Source: G020354785 sp964534745 (GTDB lineage: Bacteria; Bacteroidota; Bacteroidia; Bacteroidales; UBA10428). Taken from it: a DNA stretch of 64,000 bases. Below, one piece after another: positions 54,589 to 63,849 of this stretch. The notes under the pieces were generated by a model. It searched no databases. It was not told the origin of the DNA and was given only the letters and a program-made list of their open reading frames with translations. Both the position numbers and the translations under genes were made by a program. The stretch lies in the NCBI GenBank assembly GCA_964534745.1, contig CAZHQW010000001.1, positions 82,436 through 146,435 of the forward strand, written 5' to 3'. Every line of letters starts with the position of its first letter. The stretch's first letter is position 1.

Positions 54589-55935
54589 CTAATAGACCCC
54601 GGTATAATTACTTGGTGATATTTTCTTGAGCTCCTTCTTCACTTCTTCACCGATCCCCAGTTTATCAATAAAGTCATGTATACTTTCTTTTGTTATCTTC
54701 TTGTGTGTCCTTGTTAAATCCTTTAGTACTTCATATGGCTTAGGATAACCTTCTCTCCTCAGAATTGTCTGTATGGCCTCGGCTATGATACTCCAGTTAT
54801 TATCAAGGTCATTTTTAATGGTTTCCTCGTTAAGGAGCAGTTTACTTAATCCTTTATTTAACGATTTCAGGGCGATTATAGTATGTGCCAGGGGTACCCC
54901 GATGTTTCTGAGTACTGTCGAGTCTGTCAGGTCCCTCTGCAGTCTCGATACAGGCAGCTTAGCGGACAGATGTTCAAATAAGGCATTTGCCACACCCAGA
55001 TTTCCTTCGGCATTCTCAAAGTCAATCGGATTTATTTTATGAGGCATGGTTGAGGAGCTGACTTCAGTTTCCTTTATTTTTTGCTTAAAATAATCCATTG
55101 ATATATATGCCCATATATCTTTTGTAAGATCCAGCAATATTGTATTAATCCTTTTAAGGCAGTCAAATATTGCCGCCAGGTTATCATAGTGCTCAATTTG
55201 CGTGGTTGTTTGTGTTCGCGACAGGCCCAGCACATCATTTACCAGGTGGTTGCCGAACTTTATCCAGTCAACCTGCGGATAGGCTGCATGATGTGCATTA
55301 AAATTTCCTACCGTACCACCGAATTTTGCCGGGAAAGGTAAGTCCTTTAATTGATTTAGCTGGATGGACAGTCTTTCTGTAAATACTTTTATCTCTTTGC
55401 CCATTAATGTTGGTGTGGCAGGCTGGCCGTGTGTTTTTGATAACATTGCAACTGACTTCCATTGGGCGGATAGGCTATTCAGGCTGTTGACAGAGTCTGT
55501 GATCAATGGATGGTAGACATCATTCAGGGCATCTTTAAGTGACAGGGGGACAGCAGTATTATTTATATCCTGTGATGTCAGTCCGAAATGTATGAATTCC
55601 TTGAATTCAGTCAGTCCCATCCTGTCAAAACATTCCTTCAGGAAATATTCCACTGCCTTTACATCGTGGTTTGTAATTTTTTCAATATCCTTAACCTGTC
55701 CTGCATCCTCCAGGGTGAAATCGCTATACAGTTTCCTGAGCTTTGAAAAATATTTGCTGTCAAATTTCTTCAGCTGGCTCAACGGCAATAAACACAGTTC
55801 AATAAAGTATTCTATCTCGATATGTACCCTGTATTTTATTAAGGCATATTCAGAAAAGTAATTGGCCAGCTCTTCTGTTTTGTTTCTGTATCGGCCATCA
55901 ATAGGAGATATTGCTGTTAATGCAGTTATATTCAT
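54589..55935 (-). CDS. purB: Adenylosuccinate lyase
   Basis: PurB splits SAICAR and adenylosuccinate to yield fumarate, in purine biosynthesis. The 448-residue protein begins LTAISPIDGRYRNKTEEL and has SQDINNTAVPL, KTHGQPATPTLMGKE and the lyase signature SSTMPHKINPIDFENAEGN. Length is normal. A TACATTTG -7 box (55958-55965) lies just upstream. Confidence 0.96.
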   Translation of the reverse strand: MNITALTAISPIDGRYRNKTEELANYFSEYALIKYRVHIEIEYFIELCLLPLSQLKKFDSKYFSKLRKLYSDFTLEDAGQVKDIEKITNHDVKAVEYFLKECFDRMGLTEFKEFIHFGLTSQDINNTAVPLSLKDALNDVYHPLITDSVNSLNSLSAQWKSVAMLSKTHGQPATPTLMGKEIKVFTERLSIQLNQLKDLPFPAKFGGTVGNFNAHHAAYPQVDWIKFGNHLVNDVLGLSRTQTTTQIEHYDNLAAIFDCLKRINTILLDLTKDIWAYISMDYFKQKIKETEVSSSTMPHKINPIDFENAEGNLGVANALFEHLSAKLPVSRLQRDLTDSTVLRNIGVPLAHTIIALKSLNKGLSKLLLNEETIKNDLDNNWSIIAEAIQTILRREGYPKPYEVLKDLTRTHKKITKESIHDFIDKLGIGEEVKKELKKISPSNYTGVY

Positions 55936-55957
55936 TGTAATTGAATTTTAGAAACTA

Positions 55958-55965
55958 CAAATGTA
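55958..55965 (-). promoter_or_regulatory. Putative -7 box of purB
   Basis: The minus strand reads TACATTTG, a match to TAnnTTTG, 23 bases before the purB ATG. A weak TTTC in place of the TTTG -33 element sits about 17 bases further upstream. Confidence 0.4.
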
Positions 55966-55994
55966 TGAAAAATTGAAAAACCGAAATGCAGGCA

Positions 55995-56279
55995 TTATTT
56001 AAAAAGTCTTGAAAATCCTGAATATGGCAACAATGCCATTATTTCAAATGATATCAGGTTATTTTTTACCAGTGGCAACGAATCAAGAATTGTTTTCGCT
56101 TCTTCCCGACCATTGCATTCCAGGATTATGACAGCATTATGGCTATCATTAAAATATATTTCCCGGATGATGCTTTTTTGATGTAGTTCCCATACTTTGC
56201 GGGTTTCCTCTTCAAGGTATGGCTTAAAGTCGTCTGCGGTTACTCCTTTTGTTGTATGTTCAAGTGCCAGGTATTTCAT
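55995..56279 (-). CDS. Small YciI-like (dimeric alpha/beta barrel) protein
   Basis: The 94-residue product (ATG at 56279; the longer frame from 56354 is not conserved-looking) begins MKYLALEHTTKG. It resembles small ferredoxin-like-fold proteins such as YciI or the muconolactone isomerase-like group (SIIREIYFNDSHNAVIILE; AKTILDSLPLVKNNLISFE). Function unknown. It lies 59 bases upstream of purB and a -7 box (56309-56316) precedes it. Confidence 0.65.
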   Translation of the reverse strand: MKYLALEHTTKGVTADDFKPYLEEETRKVWELHQKSIIREIYFNDSHNAVIILECNGREEAKTILDSLPLVKNNLISFEIMALLPYSGFSRLFK

Positions 56280-56308
56280 TATTATAAATATTAATTTTAC
56301 AGATGTAT

Positions 56309-56316
56309 CAAATGTA
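56309..56316 (-). promoter_or_regulatory. Putative -7 box of the YciI-like gene
   Basis: The minus strand reads TACATTTG, matching TAnnTTTG, 29 bases before the ATG at 56279. This supports the shorter start, since the box would lie inside a longer gene. No clear -33 element. Confidence 0.4.
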
Positions 56317-56418
56317 ACAAAAAATGACATGAGACTAAAATTTAATGTAATCAAAAGAGTTATTACCTATGTTTGTAAAAACAGTTTCATTAAGTTTCCG
56401 GCTTTAACTAAATTAGTT

Positions 56419-56426
56419 TATATTTG
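56419..56426 (+). promoter_or_regulatory. Putative -7 box of the nfeD-mltG-phosphohexomutase run
   Basis: TATATTTG matches TAnnTTTG and lies 71 bases before the nfeD ATG. A TTTC at 56395-56398, 20 bases upstream, could be a degenerate -33 element. Confidence 0.4.
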
Positions 56427-56497
56427 ATTTAATATATACAGCATATGCTGGTCACACAAAGAGGCTTTGTCATTATAAATATGAATTATTTGCATTA

Positions 56498-57922
56498 ATG
56501 GGAATGAAAGTTAAGTTACTTTTAAATATTTCAGTTTTATTTGCCCTGGTTGTTTTTACATCAGCGGATACAGTGAATGTAAATAATAATACACGTTCTG
56601 AAAAGGATAAGATCCTGGTATATAAATTTGATATCAAGGACAATATAATGAAACCTGCCTGGCGTATAACTCAGAAAGCTATGGATGAGGCAGCAAGTTT
56701 GGGAGCTGACTACATGATACTTCATCTTAACACTTATGGCGGAGCTTTAAATATAGCCGATTCCATCTGCACAAAAATACTGAACAGCAATATCCCCATA
56801 TTTGTATTTATTGATAACCGGGCCATATCTGCAGGCGCTTTAATTTCAATTGCATGCGACAGTATTTATATGCGCCCGGGTGGAAGTATAGGTGCCAGCA
56901 CGGTTGTCAGCCAGTCAGGTGAAGCTGTACCTGATAAGTACCAGTCATTTATGAGGGCAACGATGAGGGCTACGGCAGAATCTCACGGAAAAGATACGAT
57001 AATAAAAGATAATGATACAATTATCAGATGGCTGCGTGATCCCAGGATTGCAGAAGCAATGGTTGATCCCCAGCTGGAAGTCGAGGGCATTAGTCCATCC
57101 GGACAGGTACTGACGCTGACTGCCGAAGAGGCAATAAAGGTCGGATATTGTGAAGGGCTCACCGAGAATGTTAGTGATGTACTAAGTCATGCAGGAATAA
57201 CGGATTACGAGCTTAAAGAATATAAACCTTCAACAATTGAAGCTATTGTTGTATTCCTCTTAAATCCCGTAGTCAGGGCAATATTGATTATATTAATTGT
57301 AGGCGGCATATATATTGAAATGCAGACACCGGGAGTCGGTTTTCCGCTTGCAGTAGCACTTGCTGCAGCCTTAATATTCTTTGCCCCCTCTTATCTGCAT
57401 GGACTCACAGAAAACTGGGAAATCATAGTTTTTGTGGTTGGGCTTATTCTCATAGCCCTGGAGATTTTCGTTATTCCCGGATTTGGAATAACCGGTATAA
57501 CGGGAATCATACTGGTTATTGTCGGATTGACAATGAGCCTTGTTGATAATATTGTATTTGAATATGAAGGTATGGGAGCCTGGGATAAAGTACTAAAAGC
57601 ATTTTTCCTGGTAGTATTTTCTATTTTAGTATCTTTCATTATGTCAATTATTATAAGCAAAAAGCTCTTAACGGCAAGATCACTCAGTCTGGCTTTAAAT
57701 ACCGTTCAGGATAAAAAAGAAGGATATATTGGTATTGACGCACGTCAGAAACAGATGATAGGGAAAGAGGGAATTGCACATACAGTTCTAAGGCCTTCAG
57801 GCATAGTGGAGATAGAAGGAGACCTGTTTGATGCCAAAGCTGAAATCGGATTTATCAGCAAGGGAGAAAAGGTTAAAGTTCTCAGGGATGAAGCCGGTCA
57901 GTTGTATGTAATAAAAATCTGA
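56498..57922 (+). CDS. NfeD family protein (ClpP-fold membrane serine protease plus OB domain)
   Basis: The 474-residue protein has a signal-type helix, a ClpP-like protease domain with the candidate nucleophile Ser in NRAISAGALIS and a Lys in the VPDKYQSFM helix, a block of four or so transmembrane helices (about 250-400) and a C-terminal OB-like NfeD domain (GKEGIAHTVLRPSGIVEIEGDLFDAKAE). These proteins act in membrane quality control with stomatin-like partners. No stomatin gene is adjacent here. It opens a run with mltG (3 bases downstream). Confidence 0.88.
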   Translation: MGMKVKLLLNISVLFALVVFTSADTVNVNNNTRSEKDKILVYKFDIKDNIMKPAWRITQKAMDEAASLGADYMILHLNTYGGALNIADSICTKILNSNIPIFVFIDNRAISAGALISIACDSIYMRPGGSIGASTVVSQSGEAVPDKYQSFMRATMRATAESHGKDTIIKDNDTIIRWLRDPRIAEAMVDPQLEVEGISPSGQVLTLTAEEAIKVGYCEGLTENVSDVLSHAGITDYELKEYKPSTIEAIVVFLLNPVVRAILIILIVGGIYIEMQTPGVGFPLAVALAAALIFFAPSYLHGLTENWEIIVFVVGLILIALEIFVIPGFGITGITGIILVIVGLTMSLVDNIVFEYEGMGAWDKVLKAFFLVVFSILVSFIMSIIISKKLLTARSLSLALNTVQDKKEGYIGIDARQKQMIGKEGIAHTVLRPSGIVEIEGDLFDAKAEIGFISKGEKVKVLRDEAGQLYVIKI

Positions 57923-57925
57923 AAA

Positions 57926-58972
57926 ATGGGGTCACACCGGTTAATAAAGAGGATATTGTATGTCATTCTTGTTATATTCATCATAGCCGGCATAAAGGGA
58001 ATTGACATTTACAGGAAGGTGAAAATGGCAAACGTTTTCACTAATAATAAAAAGTCCCGGTATTTATATATTCCTACGGGCTCAACTTATGATACTGTCC
58101 TTAATATATTGTACAGCAACAATCTTATTAAGAACAAAGCAACATTTGAATGGGCAGCAGAAAGAATGAATTATAAGAAACATGTTTATCCCGGGAAGTA
58201 TAAAATCAGGAACAGGATGACTAACCAGAAGCTGATAATAATGCTCCGTTCAGGCGAACAGGAAAAGGTCAGGCTTACAATTAATAATATAAGGACCAAA
58301 GAACAGCTGGCACGATTGGTATCAGGTAAACTTGAAGCCGGTTATTCTGCAATTATGGGGCTCCTTAATAATAAAGAGTATATTAATGGATTGGGATTCA
58401 ACGAGTATTCGATAATCGGATTATTTCTTCCCGATACTTATGAGTTTTACTGGAATACTTCGGCTGAGCAATTTTTCAGCAGGATGCTGGACGAATACAA
58501 TAAGTTCTGGAACAGGAACAGGAGGGCCAAAGCCGGGAAGATGAATCTTACGCAGAATGAAGTTATTACACTGGCGTCAATTGTTGAAGAGGAATCACTC
58601 AAAGAGGAAGAGAAACCCACAATTGCGGGAGTTTATATAAACAGGCTGAAAAAAGGTATTAAGCTCCAGGCTGACCCTACAGTAAGGTTTGCACACGGTG
58701 ACTTTGCAATGAGAAGAATACTTACCAGGCATCTTTCTATAGAATCTCCTTATAATACATACAAATATTACGGACTGCCACCGGGTCCGATTAAAATACC
58801 TTCAAAGTCTTCAATTAATGCTGTCCTAAACTATAAAAAGCATGATTATCTTTATTTTTGCGCCAGGGAAGACTTTTCAGGGTATCACTATTTTACCAGG
58901 ACTCTTCAGCAGCATAATAAATATAGACGTTTATACCAGAGAGCACTTAATAAACGCAGAATAATGAACTAG
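57926..58972 (+). CDS. mltG: Endolytic transglycosylase MltG
   Basis: MltG cuts nascent peptidoglycan glycan strands at the inner membrane. The 348-residue product has one N-terminal transmembrane helix (about 8-25), a LysM-like/YceG region and the catalytic Glu in ASIVEEESLKEEEKP (about 219-221). The following INRLKKGIKLQADPTV and SPYNTYKYYGLPPGPI are family hallmarks. It is 3 bases after nfeD and 4 bases before the phosphohexomutase. Confidence 0.95.
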   Translation: MGSHRLIKRILYVILVIFIIAGIKGIDIYRKVKMANVFTNNKKSRYLYIPTGSTYDTVLNILYSNNLIKNKATFEWAAERMNYKKHVYPGKYKIRNRMTNQKLIIMLRSGEQEKVRLTINNIRTKEQLARLVSGKLEAGYSAIMGLLNNKEYINGLGFNEYSIIGLFLPDTYEFYWNTSAEQFFSRMLDEYNKFWNRNRRAKAGKMNLTQNEVITLASIVEEESLKEEEKPTIAGVYINRLKKGIKLQADPTVRFAHGDFAMRRILTRHLSIESPYNTYKYYGLPPGPIKIPSKSSINAVLNYKKHDYLYFCAREDFSGYHYFTRTLQQHNKYRRLYQRALNKRRIMN

Positions 58973-58976
58973 GATT

Positions 58977-60380
58977 ATGGAAAAAATAAAATTCGGGACC
59001 GACGGCTGGCAGGCGGTTATAGCGAATGATTTCACTATAACCAATATAATTAAGATTGCATTTGCCACATCACAATGGTTAACCAGGAAGTATAAAGATC
59101 CTTCAGCAGTTATAGGATACGACTGCAGGTTTGCAGGTGAGATGTTTATGGAGGCTGTGGCAAAAATTCTTGCTTCAAGAGGAGTACGTGTATATATACC
59201 GGAACATTTCGTGTCTACACCTATGGTTTCCCTTGGGGTTATAAAGCTTAAGGCGCAATGCGGGATCATTATTACTGCAAGCCATAATCCCCCCGAGTAC
59301 AACGGATTTAAACTTAAAGGTGAATATGGCGGTCCTATGCTGGAAAAAGATATGAAAGATATAGAAAATCTTGTTACTGCTGATTATGACATAGATCTTG
59401 AGCTGCTGAACTGGAACTACCTTCTGGAACAGGGAATGATTAATTATATCGATCTCGAAAATATTTATATCAAGCAGATAAGTGACAATTTTGATGTTGA
59501 AAAATTGTCGGGCACAAAATTTAAGTTTGCATTTGATGCGATGTACGGCAGCGGACAGAATGTCTTTAAAAAACTGCTGCAGGGAGTAAAATTATTTCAT
59601 TGTGAACTTAATCCCACTTTTATGGGCATACCTCCTGATCCTATTCATAAAAACCTTCATGAGCTTGCCGAATATATCTGGAAAAGCAAAAAAATAGACT
59701 GTGCAATGGCTGTTGACGGTGATGCCGACAGGCTAGCCTTATATGATAAACAAGGAAATTATATTGATGCCAATCATATTATTCTCCTGTTAATTCACTA
59801 TCTGGTAGGCTATAAGAAGCTCAAGGGAAAAGTAATTGCCGGATTCTCCTGTACAAACAGGATAGAGAAGATGTGTGCCAAATATAAGCTTGATGTGAAA
59901 AGGGTAAAGGTAGGGTTTAATGATTTTACACATATAATGCTTACAGATGAAGTACTGCTTTGTGGTGAGGAGTCTGGTGAGATAGCAGTCGGTTCACATA
60001 TACCCGAAAAAGACGGGATATGGTCAGGATTATTGATATGGCAGTGGATGATAGAGACAGGCAGATCTTTGAAGCAGCTTATAAATGAAGTATATGATAT
60101 AACAGGGAACTTTGCATTTGAAAAAATGGATTTGAGTATTAATAAGAACGACAGAAATAAAATTCTGGAGAAGTGCCAGTCCGGTTACTTTACTTCTTTT
60201 GGCACCTATGAGGTTATTAAGACCGAAAAGCTGGACGGGTACAAGTTCTTTTTTAGTGATGATGAATGGCTTATGGTCAGGTCATCGGGAACAGAGCCGG
60301 TATTAAGGATATATGCCGAAGCTAAAACCAGGGAAGCAGCTTCAGCCATAATGTCGGCATGCTGCGGGACGCTTACCTAG
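58977..60380 (+). CDS. Phosphoglucomutase/phosphomannomutase family protein
   Basis: This enzyme moves a phosphate between C1 and C6 of a hexose phosphate. The 467-residue product has KFGTDGWQAV, the phosphoserine loop TASHNPPEYNGFKLK, the metal site DGDADRLALYD and the C-terminal RSSGTEPVLR phosphate site. Substrate (glucose, mannose or glucosamine phosphate) is not decided. It is 4 bases after mltG. It may supply sugar phosphates for envelope synthesis. Confidence 0.94.
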   Translation: MEKIKFGTDGWQAVIANDFTITNIIKIAFATSQWLTRKYKDPSAVIGYDCRFAGEMFMEAVAKILASRGVRVYIPEHFVSTPMVSLGVIKLKAQCGIIITASHNPPEYNGFKLKGEYGGPMLEKDMKDIENLVTADYDIDLELLNWNYLLEQGMINYIDLENIYIKQISDNFDVEKLSGTKFKFAFDAMYGSGQNVFKKLLQGVKLFHCELNPTFMGIPPDPIHKNLHELAEYIWKSKKIDCAMAVDGDADRLALYDKQGNYIDANHIILLLIHYLVGYKKLKGKVIAGFSCTNRIEKMCAKYKLDVKRVKVGFNDFTHIMLTDEVLLCGEESGEIAVGSHIPEKDGIWSGLLIWQWMIETGRSLKQLINEVYDITGNFAFEKMDLSINKNDRNKILEKCQSGYFTSFGTYEVIKTEKLDGYKFFFSDDEWLMVRSSGTEPVLRIYAEAKTREAASAIMSACCGTLT

Positions 60381-60389
60381 AGATAACTG

Positions 60390-61403
60390 CTAACAAATAT
60401 TTACTTCCATCTCCAGGTTGATGGCAAAATTGTTTTTGACAGCCTTTTGTATTTTTTTTGCTAAGTTGTATATTTCAGTACCTGTAGCCTCACCATAATT
60501 TACAATTACAAGGGGCTGTTTTTTATAAGTACCCACGTTTCCAATACGCTTGCCTTTCCAGTTGGATTGTTCAATAAGCCATGCCGCTGACAGCTTAACT
60601 TCATTATTTGATACTTTGAAGAAGGGCATTTTAGGAAAATACTGCCTTATTGAATTTGCCTGCTCAAGATTAACAACAGGATTTGTGAAAAAACTTCCTG
60701 CATTGCCCAAATCTGAAGGGTCGGGTAGCTTGCTTTTTCTTATGTTTATTACCGCAAGTCTTATATTTTGAATGTTGGTCTCAGGAAACTTGTCAAGTTC
60801 TTTTTCAATACTTCCGTAGCTTACTATGAATTCATGTATTTTGTTTAGCTTAAAAATAACATGGGTAATAATATACTTATTTTTAAGTTTACTCTTGAAA
60901 ATGCTGCTGCGATAGCCGAAATTGCATTCTTTATTGGAGAAGATCCTGACCTCTGCGGATTCAATATCAACAGCTTCAACGGAATCAATTACTTTTTTCA
61001 CCTCTGCCCCGTATGCTCCGATATTCTGAATGGGACAGGCACCAACACTACCGGGAATAAAAGAAAGATTCTCAACACCTCCGTAATTATTTTCGACACA
61101 AAAATTCACAAAGTTATCCCAGTTTTCACCTGCCCCCACACGAAATAATACGTGATCTGCAGTTTCTTTCTTAAGCTCGACACCGCGAATCAGGGGATTG
61201 ACTACCAATCCGTTATAATCCTTACAAAACAAAATATTGGTGCCTTCACCAATTATATAAAGGGGCCTTATATTGGCCAGGTCAGATTTAATAAAGTCTA
61301 TAACCTGCTCCTGATTGGTCAGCTTAATAAAATATTTCGTATGGATATCCAGTCCGAATGAATTATGCTTTTTTAATGAGTAATTTTTTTGTATTATGCA
61401 CAT
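60390..61403 (-). CDS. murB: UDP-N-acetylenolpyruvoylglucosamine reductase
   Basis: MurB reduces the enolpyruvyl intermediate to UDP-N-acetylmuramate in peptidoglycan synthesis. The 337-residue protein has the FAD-binding stretches YIIGEGTNIL and SFIPGSVGACPIQNIGAYG, the YRSSIFK motif and the active Ser in LGNAGSFFTNP, with a C-terminal Glu in NLEMEV. This is the type II form without the extra Tyr loop of E. coli, judged by length. A canonical promoter reaches the start codon (61408-61438), so the transcript could be leaderless. Confidence 0.95.
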   Translation of the reverse strand: MCIIQKNYSLKKHNSFGLDIHTKYFIKLTNQEQVIDFIKSDLANIRPLYIIGEGTNILFCKDYNGLVVNPLIRGVELKKETADHVLFRVGAGENWDNFVNFCVENNYGGVENLSFIPGSVGACPIQNIGAYGAEVKKVIDSVEAVDIESAEVRIFSNKECNFGYRSSIFKSKLKNKYIITHVIFKLNKIHEFIVSYGSIEKELDKFPETNIQNIRLAVINIRKSKLPDPSDLGNAGSFFTNPVVNLEQANSIRQYFPKMPFFKVSNNEVKLSAAWLIEQSNWKGKRIGNVGTYKKQPLVIVNYGEATGTEIYNLAKKIQKAVKNNFAINLEMEVNIC

Positions 61404-61407
61404 TTTC

Positions 61408-61438
61408 CAAATCTATTGCAGCAAAAATAATTATCAAA
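61408..61438 (-). promoter_or_regulatory. Putative promoter of murB
   Basis: On the minus strand TTTG (61438-61435) is 19 bases upstream of TAGATTTG (61415-61408), the best -33/-7 match in the window. The -7 box ends 4 bases before the murB ATG, so the transcript should begin at or next to the start codon. Confidence 0.6.
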
Positions 61439-61488
61439 TTCAATTTTCAGGTTTTGTTTACGTAAAGAATCTTTATTTTAGTAAAAAA

Positions 61489-62649
61489 ATGCTTAAAAAT
61501 TTGATAAAGGTATATATTTCTGTTACCAATGACATTATAACAGACCAGCGTGTGGACAAAACGGCCCGTTCTTTATTAAAACTGGGCATCGATATTTTAG
61601 TAATAGGGAGGCTGACCGGAAAAACATTTCAAATACCTGTCAGGCCATACAAACAAAAGAGATTCAGGCTGCTTTTCAACAAGGGTCCTCTTTTTTATGC
61701 AGAATATAATATAAGGCTGTTTTTTTTCCTTTTGTTCAGAAAGTACGATCTCTTGATTTCCAATGACCTGGATACCCTGCCCGCAAATTATCTTGCTGGA
61801 AAAATAAGAAGAAAGAAGCTGGTATATGACAGCCATGAGTATTTTACCGAAGTACCCGAACTTGCAGGCAGGAATTTTACAAGGAGAGTGTGGACAACAA
61901 TTGAGAAATGCATTCTGCCACGTATTGAGCATTCTTACACTGTCTGCGAGTCCATTGCAAAAATATATTCTGAGAAGTACAATATAAGGATGCAGGTAAT
62001 AAGAAATCTTCCCGAGTATATTAAAGTTCTGCCGGAAATAAAAGTGAGTATCAGGCAGCAGGGAGAAAAAGTAATAGTTTACCAGGGGTCATTAAATATG
62101 GCAAGGGGGCTTGAGCTTGCTATTGAGGCTATGAACCATATAGATAAGGCGAAACTGGTAATTATTGGCGATGGAGATATAGCCGGTAAACTGAAAAAAA
62201 TGGCGGACAAACCGGCTTTGCGCAATAAAGTGCAGTTTATTCCCAGGATGCCATATGATGACCTTGTTTCATATACTGTCCAGGCAGATTTGGGTATTTC
62301 ACTGGAGGAAAAAATCGGTCTTAATTACTATTATGCGCTGCCGAACAAATTATTTGATTATATACAGGCAAGGATTCCTGTTTTAGTATCTGATTTTCCT
62401 GAGATGGCAAGGATTGTAAAGGATTATGGTATCGGACTGGCTGTAAGTGTATCTGATCCTTTGCAGCTTGCATCGATAATAAGGGAAATGATTGAGGATA
62501 AAAGCCGGATAAAAATCTGGAAACAGAACCTTGAGGAGGCGGCCAGGAGGTTATGCTGGGAGCAGGAAGAAGACAAACTTCTGTCAATATACTCTGATAT
62601 AATATATCGGGCAAAAAAAGGAGAGGATCACGATGAAGAAACAAAATGA
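61489..62649 (+). CDS. Glycosyltransferase family 4-like protein
   Basis: The product (386 aa; ATG 61489) has a GT-B fold: VYISVTNDIITDQRVDK at the N-terminus, DSHEYFTEVPELAGR, IVYQGSLNMARGLELAIEAM starting the C-terminal half and LPNKLFDYIQARIPVLVSDFPE, the donor-binding EX7E-like region. A longer frame from 61396 overlaps murB and its promoter. The acceptor is unknown; it may work on cell-surface glycan. It overlaps the following MFS gene by 17 bases. Confidence 0.88.
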   Translation: MLKNLIKVYISVTNDIITDQRVDKTARSLLKLGIDILVIGRLTGKTFQIPVRPYKQKRFRLLFNKGPLFYAEYNIRLFFFLLFRKYDLLISNDLDTLPANYLAGKIRRKKLVYDSHEYFTEVPELAGRNFTRRVWTTIEKCILPRIEHSYTVCESIAKIYSEKYNIRMQVIRNLPEYIKVLPEIKVSIRQQGEKVIVYQGSLNMARGLELAIEAMNHIDKAKLVIIGDGDIAGKLKKMADKPALRNKVQFIPRMPYDDLVSYTVQADLGISLEEKIGLNYYYALPNKLFDYIQARIPVLVSDFPEMARIVKDYGIGLAVSVSDPLQLASIIREMIEDKSRIKIWKQNLEEAARRLCWEQEEDKLLSIYSDIIYRAKKGEDHDEETK

Positions 62650-63823
62650 TAATAGCGGGAGCAAGCCTGCAGGTCCTGTTTTTTACGATAAAAATCTGCA
62701 AATAATCTTCTTAATAACACTGATGGCAGTGCTTGGCGTGGCAAGCATTACACCGGCTTTCCCGCAGATAGCCAATGAATTCGGCAAATCAAAACAATCA
62801 ATCGGATTGCTGATAATCTTTTTTACGCTGCCCGCCATTGTGCTGACTCCTGTATTAGGGGTCATGGCCGACAGGTTTGGGAGAAAGAATGTCCTTGTTC
62901 CTTCACTCTTACTTTTTGGCATAGCAGGTGGCTTATGTGCCCTTGTAAGGAAATTTGAAATACTGCTTATTTTACGTTTTTTCCAGGGAGCAGGTGCAGC
63001 ATCCCTGGGATCCATAAATATTACCCTTATCGGAGACATTTTTTCAAACTCGAGGCGTGCTGAGGCTATGGGCTATAATGCAAGCGTTCTGAGTATTGCC
63101 ACGGCAAGCTACCCCGCCCTGGGGGGCTTCCTTGCATCTGCAGGATGGTATTTCCCCTTTATATTGCCAATAGCTGCAATACCAGTGGCTTTTATTGTTC
63201 TTTTCAGGCTGAAAAATCCGGAGCCCCGTACAAGCCAAGACCTGAAGCAATATTTTATGTCGGCACTGGCAGTAATCAAAACCCGCAGTGTAATTATCTA
63301 TTTTACTGCCAGCTTTGTTACTTTTATTATTATTTACGGATCATATCTGAGTTATTTTCCCTTTTTTCTGGAAAAGCTTTATGATGCCTCCCCTCTTTTA
63401 ATCGGATTAATGATGTCATGCCTGTCGGCAGCTACAGCAATCACCGCATCCCAGCTTGGCAGGTTATCAAAATTATTTGAGATAAAGAACCTCCTGAAAA
63501 TTTCCTTTTTCTTGTATACAGTTGCCCTGGTAATGATCCCCCTTGTACACGGAATATGGCTTCTGATTATACCTTTAAGTATTGCCGGTATTGCTCACGG
63601 AACAAATATGCCCTGTATACAGATACTGCTGACCGGAGTTTCTTCCACGGAAAACAGGGCGGCTTTCATGTCGATAAACGGAATGGTTCTGCGCATGGGA
63701 CAGACACTTGGTCCTTTGCTTATGGGAACTGTATATTTAATGGGAGGCCTCGATTATGTCTTTTTTGCAGGTGCAGTAATTGCTGCGGGAATATTCACTT
63801 TGTTACTGGCAGGGCTCCGTTGA
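62633..63823 (+). CDS. Major facilitator superfamily transporter
   Basis: The 396-residue membrane protein has 12 hydrophobic helices and the MFS motif A GVMADRFGRKNVL between helices 2 and 3. It resembles drug or metabolite exporters (DHA1 type). The N-terminus (about 1-20) is charged and cytoplasmic. It overlaps the end of the preceding glycosyltransferase gene by 17 bases, so translation is coupled. Substrate unknown. Confidence 0.92.
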   Translation: MKKQNDNSGSKPAGPVFYDKNLQIIFLITLMAVLGVASITPAFPQIANEFGKSKQSIGLLIIFFTLPAIVLTPVLGVMADRFGRKNVLVPSLLLFGIAGGLCALVRKFEILLILRFFQGAGAASLGSINITLIGDIFSNSRRAEAMGYNASVLSIATASYPALGGFLASAGWYFPFILPIAAIPVAFIVLFRLKNPEPRTSQDLKQYFMSALAVIKTRSVIIYFTASFVTFIIIYGSYLSYFPFFLEKLYDASPLLIGLMMSCLSAATAITASQLGRLSKLFEIKNLLKISFFLYTVALVMIPLVHGIWLLIIPLSIAGIAHGTNMPCIQILLTGVSSTENRAAFMSINGMVLRMGQTLGPLLMGTVYLMGGLDYVFFAGAVIAAGIFTLLLAGLR

Positions 63824-63849
63824 CTAATTGAGGCAGGTGCCTGATACAC

